Shown here: in pieces, positions 7,072 through 13,788 of the stretch
Layout of the letters: the number at the start of each line of letters is the position of its first letter
Numbering within the stretch: position 1 is the first letter of the stretch
Origin: Clostridiales bacterium
GTDB lineage: Bacteria > Bacillota > Clostridia > Oscillospirales > QAMX01
Assembly: GCA_003149835.1 (NCBI GenBank)
Contig: QAMX01000010.1
Location: 1-13,788, forward strand
Direction of reading: 5' to 3'
Length of the DNA stretch: 13,788 bases
Made by a program: the position numbers and the translations under genes
Notes under the pieces: generated by a model
The model's input: the letters and a program-made list of their open reading frames with translations, nothing else
What the model was told of the DNA's origin: nothing
Databases searched by the model: none

Positions 7072-7342
7072 AACGGCAGAACCTGCCTTTCGATGCGCCG
7101 TAAAAGCGCTTGTAATGAGTGGAGCTGCAAAATCCGGTGGAAGGAGCCGAAAGAAGCCGGCTTTTCAAGCCTCGGCCGTACGAAACGCCGATCCCGGATA
7201 CCCATGGGTCTAATGGATTGAACGGTAGATAGCGGGGATGGCCGGAACGACTTAAAAGAAAACGACCGGCGGCTCTCTTCTGTTCAGCCAAAGAAATCAG
7301 CCCCAACACCCCGCCGATATCTCAGCAACGGCGAGCCGCCGC
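7072..7342. other. 271-bp intergenic region
   Basis: It separates the LarA-type gene from the aminopeptidase gene. Open frames through it (for example one starting MGIRDRRFV) are extensions of out-of-frame readings of the peptidase gene and have no recognisable domain. No clear promoter for the aminopeptidase was found. The only structure I can support is the terminator candidate at 7253-7341. Confidence 0.5.
7253..7341 (-). terminator. Candidate terminator of the LarA-type gene
   Basis: On the minus strand, CGGCGGCTC (7341-7333), right after the stop codon, can pair with GAGCCGCCG (7275-7267). GTCG and TTTTCTTTTA follow. The stem is 9 bp and perfect, but its loop is 57 nt (itself partly foldable), so the call is tentative. 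Confidence 0.35.
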
Positions 7343-8629
7343 TTATGCTTCCCCGTAAAAGCGCTTCGGGTCTGCCCACAGCCCTAAGGCGGGGTTGCTG
7401 ATGTAGAAGATCTCCTCGCCGTCCGGGAGCGTGTTGTAGCCGTCCGTCAGCGTTGCGGGGTCGTAGCGCTTGACGGCTTCGGCGTAGGGGAGATGGCGGT
7501 AATGGACGGATTCGACCTCTCCGGCGGACAGCAGCGCCGGATCGGTGCAGTAGGTGATCGTGAAACGGCCGTCCGACGAGCCGTGGACGAGATGCGCCGC
7601 GACGGACTGATTCTGCTGCAATTCCTGTTCGGTGCGGAACAGGCGCAGCACGGCCTCGCGGCCGACGTAGCCGAACAGGCGGATGACGCGGTCGTTTTCC
7701 GGATCCTCGCCGAAATGCCGCACACCGGGCGCGAGGATAATCAGCTCGCCGCCGTCCGCCATGGCCATGCGCGTGCGGTATACCGCTTTGTTTCCGAGCC
7801 ATGTGCTCTTGAACTCGGCCGGGTCGAGGTAGACGACGGTTTTGCGGAACGGCTTGTCCACAAAAATCATATTTTTCTGCTGCGCCAGCTCCACCGCCTT
7901 TTCAAAGACCTCGCGCTTGTCGCCGACGAACAGCCCATGAATGCGCAGGCCGTCCGCCGCGCTCGTCGTGACGGTCTGGAAGAAATAGAGCGGCAGATCC
8001 TTTAAAAAATGCTCGTGGGCGTAGTCAAAGACCTTTCGGACCGGCGTATGGTCGCGGCCCATCATGCGCTCCAAACCGTAAAGCGCGCCGAGCATATGCG
8101 ATTTGTTGATCAGCTTTGCGCCGCCGACGCCGACGAAGATATTTTTGGAATAGTTGGCCATGCCGACGACCTCATGCGGGACGACCTGTCCAAGCGAAAC
8201 GATCAGGTCATAACCGCCGCTGATCAGCGCGCGGTTGACCTCGACGTCGATCTCTTCGTCCATAATTCCCTCGGAGACCTCGCGGACATAGCCGGCGGGC
8301 ACTGCGCCGATTTTGACGACGTCGTTTTTCCAGTCGTGAACGAGGAAGCGGTCGTCGGGGATCGCGTCGAAGAAGCGGTCGCGCTCCTGCTTGGTCATCG
8401 GCTCATGCGTGCCGAGCGCGGGCATCAGCCAGACGTCGGTGGTATCCTTTAAGGCGTGATAGAGCTTGCTCGCCAGCAGACCGCCGGCGGAGTGCAGGCG
8501 CGTGATATCCGGGGGCAGCAGCAGAACTTTTTTCGGTGTATAGCCGAGCGAAGAGAGAAAACGGCTGACCGCTTCGTTGAGTTCCGCGTTGGAAAGCCCC
8601 TGCGCCGATTCGTAAAACAGACTTTTCAT
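7343..8629 (-). CDS. LarA-type (DUF2088) nickel-pincer racemase/epimerase of a 2-hydroxy or sugar acid
   Basis: 428 residues, close to lactate racemase LarA (~424). LarA inverts the C2 hydroxyl of a hydroxyacid by hydride transfer to a nickel-pincer nucleotide bound to a lysine. Family motifs seen: PDITR (40-44; LarA D72/R75), GTH with H75 (LarA H108), VPHEVVG with H152 (H174), K162 (pincer-lysine K184) and H178 (nickel ligand H200). The H-K and K-H spacings (10 and 16) are the same as in LarA. The C-terminal ~130 residues are less familiar. The substrate is unknown. Its partner, a sugar-isomerase-like gene ending 23 bp upstream, favours a sugar acid such as a gluconate/mannonate type over lactate (inference). 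The ribosome-binding site AAAGGA 5-6 nt before ATG supports the start. Cofactor-making larB, larC and larE are not in the window. Confidence 0.85.
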   Translation of the reverse strand: MKSLFYESAQGLSNAELNEAVSRFLSSLGYTPKKVLLLPPDITRLHSAGGLLASKLYHALKDTTDVWLMPALGTHEPMTKQERDRFFDAIPDDRFLVHDWKNDVVKIGAVPAGYVREVSEGIMDEEIDVEVNRALISGGYDLIVSLGQVVPHEVVGMANYSKNIFVGVGGAKLINKSHMLGALYGLERMMGRDHTPVRKVFDYAHEHFLKDLPLYFFQTVTTSAADGLRIHGLFVGDKREVFEKAVELAQQKNMIFVDKPFRKTVVYLDPAEFKSTWLGNKAVYRTRMAMADGGELIILAPGVRHFGEDPENDRVIRLFGYVGREAVLRLFRTEQELQQNQSVAAHLVHGSSDGRFTITYCTDPALLSAGEVESVHYRHLPYAEAVKRYDPATLTDGYNTLPDGEEIFYISNPALGLWADPKRFYGEA

Positions 8630-8652
8630 GTGATCCTTTCTCCATACGGCGG

Positions 8653-9495
8653 CTAACGCCGCATCATTTCTTTCAGATATCGCACGGCCATGGCGATATC
8701 GCCGACCGGATCGGAACCGACCTCGCGCTCGATGGTCACAAAGCCGTCGTAATCAACCTTGGACAGCGCCGCCAGCCATGCGGGGATATCGACGCGGCCC
8801 TGACCGAGCGGCAGCTCGCGGAAATACTCCTCCATGCGGAAGTCTTCAATGCCGCCGTCGGCGAAGTAGCCGTAAATGACGGCGGGGTCGGTCTGTTTGA
8901 GCATGACGCCGTCCTTGGCGTGGGTGTGGACGATCCAGTCTTTCAGCGTAGCAACGCCCTCAATCGGATCGGCGCCCGTCACCATGACAAGGTTGGCCGG
9001 GTCGTAGTTGACGCCGATGCCTTTCGTGGGCAGCTGCGCCAAAAAGTCGCGGAGCACCTCCGGCGACTCCGGCCCCGTCTCAATGGCAAAGCGCGCGCCG
9101 CACTGCTCGCCGAAGCGGCCGAGCTCCGCGCAGGCCTCGGCGAGGACTCCGTAGCAGCCGCCCTTGTCGGCGGGGATGACGCCGATATGCGTCGTCACCA
9201 CGTCGGCCTCAAAGGCGAGCGCCATTTCCATGATCCGCTTTGAAGTCTCGATCTTGGCCGCGTTGTCCTCGGCTCTGGTAAAGCCGTGGCCGCCAAGATC
9301 TCCGCAGACGGCGGAAACGCGCAGGCCGTGGGCTTTCATCTTGTCGAGCGCCTCGGCGCGTTCGCCGGCGGACTGGTTCAACGCAAACAGGCCGATTTGC
9401 AGCGCGTCCGCGCCGATATCGCGGGCGATGCGCAGCGATTCGTCGAACGGCTTTTTGAAACATTCGAGCATGACGCCGATTTTGTATTCTTTCAC
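8653..9495 (-). CDS. Xylose-isomerase-like TIM-barrel sugar isomerase/epimerase
   Basis: 280 residues, the usual size of the AP-endonuclease-2/xylose-isomerase-like TIM-barrel family, whose members isomerise or epimerise sugars and inositols or cleave related acids. The four metal-ligand positions of the fold are visible: E139 (AIETGPE), D165 (NYDPANL), H190 or H192 (VHTHAKD) and E256 (TIEREVG), with a substrate-side GQGRVDIP loop at 231-238. The start is GTG at 9495, preceded by AGGA/AAGGATAGGA. It is the first gene of a two-gene unit with the LarA-type gene 23 bp downstream. The exact substrate cannot be read. A hairpin (9516-9533) and a 12-bp palindrome lie just upstream. Confidence 0.88.
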   Translation of the reverse strand: MKEYKIGVMLECFKKPFDESLRIARDIGADALQIGLFALNQSAGERAEALDKMKAHGLRVSAVCGDLGGHGFTRAEDNAAKIETSKRIMEMALAFEADVVTTHIGVIPADKGGCYGVLAEACAELGRFGEQCGARFAIETGPESPEVLRDFLAQLPTKGIGVNYDPANLVMVTGADPIEGVATLKDWIVHTHAKDGVMLKQTDPAVIYGYFADGGIEDFRMEEYFRELPLGQGRVDIPAWLAALSKVDYDGFVTIEREVGSDPVGDIAMAVRYLKEMMRR

Positions 9496-9515
9496 GTGAT
9501 CCTATCCTTTCGCCG

Positions 9516-9533
9516 CCGCGGACAAAGCCGCGG
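9516..9533. promoter_or_regulatory. GC-rich hairpin in the divergent intergenic region
   Basis: CCGCGG (9516-9521) and CCGCGG (9528-9533) are separated by ACAAAG, a 6-bp perfect stem. It sits 21 bp upstream of the TIM-barrel gene start, ahead of its ribosome-binding site, and 3 bp before the -35 box of the opposite promoter. It could be part of a leader or an operator. Confidence 0.3.
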
Positions 9534-9536
9534 GGG

Positions 9537-9565
9537 TTGACAAATTTGTCTGCAAAAGCTACAAT
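9537..9565 (+). promoter_or_regulatory. Sigma-A promoter of the queuosine-precursor transporter gene
   Basis: TTGACA (9537-9542), a 17-bp spacer and TACAAT (9560-9565): five of six consensus bases in the -10 and a perfect -35. It points at the plus-strand transporter gene ~110 bp downstream. A 12-bp palindrome overlaps the -35 box. Confidence 0.75.
9539..9550. promoter_or_regulatory. 12-bp palindrome overlapping the -35 box (possible operator)
   Basis: GACAAATTTGTC is a perfect palindrome that starts inside the TTGACA of the plus-strand promoter and lies 44 bp upstream of the divergent minus-strand TIM-barrel gene. A repressor bound here would block the plus-strand promoter. No regulator gene lies nearby, so the binder is unknown. 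Confidence 0.35.
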
Positions 9566-9673
9566 ACAGAGCAGAAAGAGAGGCGGGCGCCATTCTGCGC
9601 GGCGGGGCGGGAGCCTTTGCTGATGCGTCGGAGCGGTTCGGCGCGCCTCGGGAATAAAAGGGGACAGGCTATT

Positions 9674-10402
9674 TTGAACGAGCTGTATTTTTTTCTCAGC
9701 ATTGCGGTTTATTTTTCTCTGCTGCTGGCGGCTTACCGGTTTTTCGGAAAAACGGGGCTGTTTGTGTGGATCTGCGTGGCGATGATCGTCTCCAACATCG
9801 AGGCGGCAAAGCTGGTCACGATGTTCGGCGTTTCCGTTACGCTCGGCAACGTCGTCTACGGCAGCACCTATCTGGCGACCGATATCCTCTGCGAGATATA
9901 CGGGCAGAAAGAGGCGAACAGAACGGTCATGCTCGGCTTTTTCGTCACGGTCGCGTTCGTCGCCATGACGCAGCTGACGCTCCTGTTTGTGCCGGCGGAG
10001 GGAGACTTTGCGCACGAAAGCCTGAAAACCGTCTTTTCCATTACGCCGCGGCTGACTGTCGCCAGCATCGTCACATATCTGCTCATGCAGCGCTTTGATA
10101 TCTGGCTGTACAGTCTGATTCGAAAGAAAACGGGCGAAAAGCGCCTCTGGCTCCGCAACAACCTCGCGACAATTACCACCCAGCTCCTCGACTCCGCGCT
10201 GTTTACGATGCTCGCCTTCACGGGCGTTCATCCGTTCGGCACGGTCGTTGAGCTGATCTTTACCACCTATTTCGTCAAGATTATCGTCTCGCTGGCCGAT
10301 ACGCCGTTTTTGTATCTGGCGCGCAAATTGAAGCCGGTATCTGACGACCGGCCGCAGACGCGGCCGCCGGACGCGGCCGCCGGACGCCGGGGAAGCGCTT
10401 AA
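9674..10402 (+). CDS. Queuosine precursor transporter (YhhQ family)
   Basis: 242 residues, an inner-membrane protein of the Vut_1/YhhQ family that imports queuosine precursors (preQ0/preQ1) for the wobble base of certain tRNAs. Seen: about six hydrophobic segments and the family motifs ATDILCEIYG (68-77) and NNLATITTQLLDSALF (162-177). Start: TTG at 9674 is chosen because the family normally begins 'MNEL..FLS' and an AGGGGA (9659-9664) lies 9 nt before it. An in-frame ATG at 9623 has GGGAG at 9-nt spacing and would add 17 residues with no counterpart in the family. The last ~20 residues are encoded by a GC-only repeat and look non-conserved. The stop TAA overlaps the dapL stop on the other strand. 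I saw no preQ1 riboswitch in the leader. Confidence 0.88.
   Translation: MNELYFFLSIAVYFSLLLAAYRFFGKTGLFVWICVAMIVSNIEAAKLVTMFGVSVTLGNVVYGSTYLATDILCEIYGQKEANRTVMLGFFVTVAFVAMTQLTLLFVPAEGDFAHESLKTVFSITPRLTVASIVTYLLMQRFDIWLYSLIRKKTGEKRLWLRNNLATITTQLLDSALFTMLAFTGVHPFGTVVELIFTTYFVKIIVSLADTPFLYLARKLKPVSDDRPQTRPPDAAAGRRGSA
10357..10382 (+). repeat. 13-bp tandem repeat forming an 8-bp GC-only hairpin
   Basis: GACGCGGCCGCCG occurs twice in a row (10357-10369 and 10370-10382), followed by a partial third copy. GCGGCCGC at 10360-10367 and 10373-10380 can pair around a 5-nt loop. It lies in the last codons of the transporter gene and just past the dapL stop, and may act as a barrier between the convergent transcripts. 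Confidence 0.55.
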
Positions 10403-11583
10403 AAAATAGCGTCGAGGCGCTCGACGGCTTCAAGCGTATCCTCGCGGTTGCCAAACGAGGTCAGGCGGAAGCGGCCGTTGCCGTTTTTGCCGAAGCCGGA
10501 ACCGGGCGTGCCGACGACGGCGGCGCTTTTCAGCAGATAATCAAAGAATTCCCACGATTCCATCCCGCGCGGGCATTTCAGCCAGATATACGGCGAGTTC
10601 TCGCCGCCGGTGAAGGAAATATCCTTTTTCTTTAAGAAATCCATAATGATCCGGGCGTTATCGAGATAGTAGCGGATGGCCTCGCGCGTCTGACGATGTC
10701 CCGCTTCCGTGAAGACCGCCGCCGCGCCGCGCTGAATGATATAGGCCGTGCCGTTGTATTTGGTGGACTGGCGGCGCAGCCAGAGCTTGCCCAGAGAGAC
10801 GCCGTCGCGCATAAGGCGGTTGGGGATCACCGTATAGCCGCAGCGCGTCCCGGTAAAGCCGGCGGTTTTGGAGAAAGAGCAGAGCTCAATCGCGCATTCC
10901 GCAGCGCCCTCGATCTCAAAAATCGAGCGGGGGAGAGACGGGTCGGTGATAAAGGCCTCATAGGCGGCGTCGAACAAAATTACGGAGCCGCGCTCGCGCG
11001 CAAAATTCACCCACTGCGCGAGCTGTTCGCGCGTGTAGACCGCGCCGGTCGGGTTGTTGGGGGAGCAGAGGTAAAGGATGTCGCCAACCGTACGCCCGTC
11101 GGGCAGCGGCAGATAGCCGTTTTCCTCGTTGGCGTCGATGTAGCGGATTTCCCGATTCAGCATCAGATTGCTGTCCACATAGACCGGATAGACCGGATCG
11201 GGGACAAGCACGACGTTGTCATTGGAAAAGAGGTCGGTGATATTGCCGACGTCGCTCTTGGCGCCGTCGCCGACATAGACCTCGGAGGGATCGATGTCGA
11301 TGCCGCGGGCGCGGTAATATTCGGAAATGGCGTTTTTCAGAAACGGATAGCCGTCATAGGGCGGATAGCCCTGAAACGTCTCCTTGACGCCCATCTCGCC
11401 GACAGCCTCGCTGAGCGCGGCGACAACGGCGGGCGCGAGCGGAAGGGTCACGTCGCCGATGCCCATTTTGATGATCCGCTGACCGTTTCCGCCGGCGGCG
11501 GAAAATTCGGCGACGCGCTTGGCGATATCGGCGAAAAGATAATTCTCCACCAATAACTTAAAGTTTGGATTTGTCTTAACCAT
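10399..11583 (-). CDS. dapL: LL-diaminopimelate aminotransferase
   Basis: 394 residues, class I/II PLP aminotransferase fold. It converts L-tetrahydrodipicolinate straight to LL-diaminopimelate in one glutamate-dependent step, bypassing the acylated DapD/DapC/DapE route, for lysine and peptidoglycan. PLP residues are visible: N177 in SPNNPTG, D205 and Y208 in LFDAAYE, the Schiff-base K239 in SFSKTAGFTGTRCGY, and R373 in GRFRLTSFG binding the substrate carboxylate. GGAGAGG lies 9 nt before the ATG. An upstream in-frame extension of 39 codons overlaps dapF and lacks family features. The start overlaps the dapF stop by 8 bp (11576-11583), implying translational coupling. The gene shares its last four bases with the convergent transporter gene. 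Confidence 0.95.
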   Translation of the reverse strand: MVKTNPNFKLLVENYLFADIAKRVAEFSAAGGNGQRIIKMGIGDVTLPLAPAVVAALSEAVGEMGVKETFQGYPPYDGYPFLKNAISEYYRARGIDIDPSEVYVGDGAKSDVGNITDLFSNDNVVLVPDPVYPVYVDSNLMLNREIRYIDANEENGYLPLPDGRTVGDILYLCSPNNPTGAVYTREQLAQWVNFARERGSVILFDAAYEAFITDPSLPRSIFEIEGAAECAIELCSFSKTAGFTGTRCGYTVIPNRLMRDGVSLGKLWLRRQSTKYNGTAYIIQRGAAAVFTEAGHRQTREAIRYYLDNARIIMDFLKKKDISFTGGENSPYIWLKCPRGMESWEFFDYLLKSAAVVGTPGSGFGKNGNGRFRLTSFGNREDTLEAVERLDAIF

Positions 11584-12439
11584 TAAATTCAGCCTCTCCT
11601 TTATAGGATGTTTCCGCAGGGCCGGCCATATAAACCGTTCCGTCGCCGCTGACGACGATTTCCAGCGCTCCGCCGCGCGCATAGACGGTGATTTTCTCAT
11701 TTTTATGGCAGATGCCCTTTTGAACCGCTACGGCGCACGCGGCGCAGATGCCCGTTCCGCAGGCCAGGGTCTCGGCGCTGCCTCTTTCCCAGACGCGGAA
11801 TTTCAGCGTATGCGCGTCGAGGATCTCGACAAATTCCGCATTGACGCCTTCGGGAAACGCCGCATGGTTTTCAACGAGCGGACCGACCAATTCAAGATCG
11901 ACCTCGTCTACGTCCTCGACAAAGCAGACGGCGTGCGGGTTGCCCATGGAAACGCAGTCGACCGTGATCCGGCCGAGATCGCCAAGCTCCAATTCGAGAT
12001 CATCCGAGCGCCCGCTTTCGGAGACGACAGGAATTTTCAGCGGCTCAAAGCAGGGAAGTCCCATATTCACAACGACGGATTCCACCGTGTCCGTTTGCGG
12101 ATCAACGACGAGCTTTAAGTGCTTGACGCCGCTTTTGGTCATGATTTCCAAATTTGTTTTGCGCTTGATCCCGTTGTCATACAGGTATTTTCCGACGCAG
12201 CGGACGCCGTTTCCGCACATTTGCGCCTCCGAGCCGTCGGCGTTGAAAATTCGCATTTCCGCGTCGCAGAGCGGGTGCGGGAGAATCAGAATCAACCCGT
12301 CCGCGCCGACGGAAAAACGGCGGCGGCTCCACTGAATCGCCGCGTCGGAGGGGTTCGGCGGTATGGGTTTTCCGGAAAAACCGTCGATATAGATATAATC
12401 GTTTCCGGCTCCGTGCATTTTGACAAAGGCATAGCGCAT
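11576..12439 (-). CDS. dapF: Diaminopimelate epimerase
   Basis: 287 residues, the normal DapF length. It converts LL- to meso-diaminopimelate without a cofactor, using two cysteines. Both are present: C75 in AQMCGNGVRC and C227 in ETLACGTGICA, along with the N-terminal signature MHGAGNDYIYID. Two homologous alpha/beta halves of ~140 residues are seen. AGGAGG 8 nt before the ATG fixes the start; an upstream in-frame extension of 26 codons crosses the promoter and is not used. It is the first gene of the dapF-dapL unit and is expressed from a perfect consensus promoter at 12489-12517. Confidence 0.96.
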   Translation of the reverse strand: MRYAFVKMHGAGNDYIYIDGFSGKPIPPNPSDAAIQWSRRRFSVGADGLILILPHPLCDAEMRIFNADGSEAQMCGNGVRCVGKYLYDNGIKRKTNLEIMTKSGVKHLKLVVDPQTDTVESVVVNMGLPCFEPLKIPVVSESGRSDDLELELGDLGRITVDCVSMGNPHAVCFVEDVDEVDLELVGPLVENHAAFPEGVNAEFVEILDAHTLKFRVWERGSAETLACGTGICAACAVAVQKGICHKNEKITVYARGGALEIVVSGDGTVYMAGPAETSYKGEAEFNG

Positions 12440-12488
12440 GGATGTTTCCTCCTGTTTGACAGACGAGAACGAATTTTGTATCGTATTT

Positions 12489-12517
12489 ATTATATAGAAT
12501 CTTGCCGGCGCTGTCAA
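12489..12517 (-). promoter_or_regulatory. Perfect-consensus sigma-A promoter of dapF-dapL
   Basis: Minus strand TTGACA (12517-12512), a 17-bp spacer and TATAAT (12494-12489): all twelve consensus bases and the optimal spacing. It is 50 bp before the dapF start. No operator palindrome is evident, so strong constitutive expression is expected. Confidence 0.85.
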
Positions 12518-12610
12518 TAAAATCCACCCCTTCTTCCGCGGAATTTACCGGACGAGATAGGCTCGCGCCGATAAGCCGCCCGCCGGCGGAGCGGACAGAC
12601 AAAGTCCGTC

Positions 12611-12639
12611 TTGTCTTTATTCCGCGATTGTGTTATACT
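12611..12639 (+). promoter_or_regulatory. Sigma-A promoter of the NADH oxidoreductase gene
   Basis: Plus strand TTGTCT (12611-12616), a 17-bp spacer and TATACT (12634-12639), 43 bp before the start codon. Upstream, GACAA (12598-12602) and TTGTC (12611-12615) form an imperfect inverted repeat across an 8-bp spacer, overlapping the -35 box. Confidence 0.65.
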
Positions 12640-12681
12640 GTCTATCGAAACGATTCAAAAAGATACGGGGAGGACTGTTTT

Positions 12682-13788
12682 ATGAATACAGCGGCACAGC
12701 CGCCTGTGGGAGAAAAGGTACGCTGCCTGGCCTGCGGCGAGGTTTTTGACGCTTCGATTTCGGTCTGTCCGGTCTGCGGCGCTTCGGGCGAATGGCTGGC
12801 GCTATATGTGCCGGAGACAAACGCTTTTCGCAGAGAGAGCGAGGAAATTTTTCTGATCGTCGGCGGCGGCATCGCCGCGGTGAGCGCGGCGGAGGCGATC
12901 CGCGAGCGGAACCGTTTGTGTTCTATCGTGCTCTTTTCCGAGGAAGCGGTTCTTCCCTATAACCGGCCGATGCTGACCAAAGCGATGTTTGATTCGCTCG
13001 CGGAGGAAGCTTTGGCGATTCACCCGCGCAGCTGGTATGAGGAACACGGCATTTATCTCATGCTTTCCAAGCGTGTCGTCTCGCTGCTTCCCGAAGAGCG
13101 CGAGCTGGTGACCGACGACGGCGCGCACTTTCACTACGATAAGTGCATTCTGGCGACAGGCGCTTCCTGCTTTATTCCGCCGATCGAGGGAACCGGTCTT
13201 GCGGGCGTCGTCGCGATTCGCAGCGTCACAGACGCCGCGGCCGCCGCTCGCCGCGCGGAGGCGGGGCAAAACGCCGTTGTCATCGGCGGCGGCGTGCTGG
13301 GGCTGGAAGCGGCGTGGGCGCTGAAAAAGGCGGGATGTCACGTCACCGTGCTCGAAAATTCGCCGCGCCTGATGATGAGAAATCTGGATGCCGCGGCCTC
13401 GGCGCTGTTGCAGGCGGCCGTGGAGGAATCGGGCGTAGCGGTTGTCTACTCGGCGCAGACCGACAAAATCAACGGCACGGAAACTGTGGAAAGCGTCACG
13501 CTGCGGGATGGAACCGTGCTTCCAGCCGATCTGGTTGTCGTTTCCTGCGGCGTGCGCGCCAATACGGCGCTGGCGCAGTCAGCCGGGATCGAAACCGGCC
13601 GGGCCGTCGTTGTGGACGAGCACATGGAGACGAACCTGCGGGGCGTCTACGCCTGCGGCGACTGCGCGGAGTTCCGCGGCGTGAACCGCGCAGTCTGGCC
13701 GGTCGCCGCGGAGATGGGCGCATGCGCGGGCGCCAACGCCGCCGGAGAAGCCGCCGTTTATGCAGAACACCCCGTCCCCTTTACGTTC
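12682..13788 (+). CDS. FAD/NAD-dependent oxidoreductase with N-terminal rubredoxin-like ribbon (3' end missing)
   Basis: 369 codons are seen; the gene continues past the right edge. An N-terminal four-cysteine ribbon (C15-x2-C18, C29-x2-C32, CPVCG) resembles the rubredoxin-like domain of rubrerythrins, with only 10 residues between the pairs. It is followed by an NADH:rubredoxin-oxidoreductase-type flavoprotein: FAD-binding VGGGIAAVSAA (60-70), RPML (95-98), ILATGAS (156-162), NAD(P)H-binding VIGGGVLGLEAA (200-211), and the second FAD motif GVYACGDCAEF (321-331). It probably passes electrons from NADH via FAD to the ribbon or to a partner rubredoxin/rubrerythrin, as in oxygen and peroxide defence of anaerobes (inference). 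GGAGG 8 nt before the ATG sets the start. Confidence 0.88.
   Translation, partial: MNTAAQPPVGEKVRCLACGEVFDASISVCPVCGASGEWLALYVPETNAFRRESEEIFLIVGGGIAAVSAAEAIRERNRLCSIVLFSEEAVLPYNRPMLTKAMFDSLAEEALAIHPRSWYEEHGIYLMLSKRVVSLLPEERELVTDDGAHFHYDKCILATGASCFIPPIEGTGLAGVVAIRSVTDAAAAARRAEAGQNAVVIGGGVLGLEAAWALKKAGCHVTVLENSPRLMMRNLDAAASALLQAAVEESGVAVVYSAQTDKINGTETVESVTLRDGTVLPADLVVVSCGVRANTALAQSAGIETGRAVVVDEHMETNLRGVYACGDCAEFRGVNRAVWPVAAEMGACAGANAAGEAAVYAEHPVPFTF

Noticed and set aside
5710..7221. 503-codon plus-strand frame opposite the PRPP synthetase and M24 peptidase genes
   Set aside because: Antisense shadow. Both genes on the minus strand have complete catalytic motifs, while this frame has none.
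6884..7309. 141-codon minus-strand frame (and a shorter one starting MGIRDR at 7205)
   Set aside because: Out-of-frame shadows of the M24 peptidase gene that extend into its upstream region; no domain and poor start sites.
9209..10231. 340-codon minus-strand frame across the TIM-barrel gene and the transporter gene
   Set aside because: A long shadow frame in GC-rich DNA. Composition is dominated by Arg/Gln/His, and two real genes with strong motifs occupy other frames of the same DNA.
11584..11700. 39-codon N-terminal extension of DapL
   Set aside because: It lies inside dapF, and the family starts at the ATG at 11583, which has GGAGAGG at 9 nt.
12440..12517. 26-codon N-terminal extension of DapF
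   Set aside because: It crosses the perfect promoter and the AGGAGG site; the family starts at MRYAFVKMHGAGNDY.

Overview
The window looks like a piece of chromosome from a moderately GC-rich anaerobic Firmicute, probably a gut Clostridium of the Oscillospirales type. The evidence is an LL-diaminopimelate aminotransferase (DapL) beside DapF, a small acidic CD1247-type zinc-ribbon protein next to elongation factor P, a rubredoxin-like NADH oxidoreductase, strong GGAGG ribosome-binding sites and near-consensus sigma-A promoters. No rRNA, tRNA, CRISPR array or phage genes were seen.

Left part (1-2251, minus strand): a 731-residue cytosolic protein with an alpha-helical N-terminal half and a C-terminal half of beta-propeller-like repeats. 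It has no recognised function. A second cistron seems to begin at base 19 and run off the left edge.

Scar region (2252-3521): about 1.27 kb with no intact gene. It holds an IS110-family transposase fragment truncated at both ends, a perfect 14-bp palindrome resembling a GntR/FCD-type operator, an AT-rich stretch, a strong 14-bp hairpin, and a possible sortase C-terminal fragment abutting the next gene.

Housekeeping block (3522-7071, minus strand): CD1247-type zinc-ribbon protein, efp, a long PRPP synthetase and an M24 aminopeptidase. efp and the PRPP synthetase each have a visible promoter.

Hydroxyacid/sugar block (7343-9495, minus strand): a xylose-isomerase-like TIM-barrel protein followed 23 bp later by a LarA-type (DUF2088) racemase/epimerase. 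The nickel-pincer lysine and the histidine residues of LarA are all present at the right spacing. Together they suggest a small pathway that inverts C2 of a hydroxy or sugar acid and isomerises a related sugar. This is the most interesting functional inference here.

Right part (9537-13788): a queuosine-precursor transporter (YhhQ type, plus strand), convergent with and overlapping a dapF-dapL lysine/peptidoglycan operon (minus strand). The operon is driven by a perfect TTGACA-N17-TATAAT promoter. Divergent from it is a flavoprotein NADH oxidoreductase with an N-terminal rubredoxin-like ribbon, cut off by the right edge.
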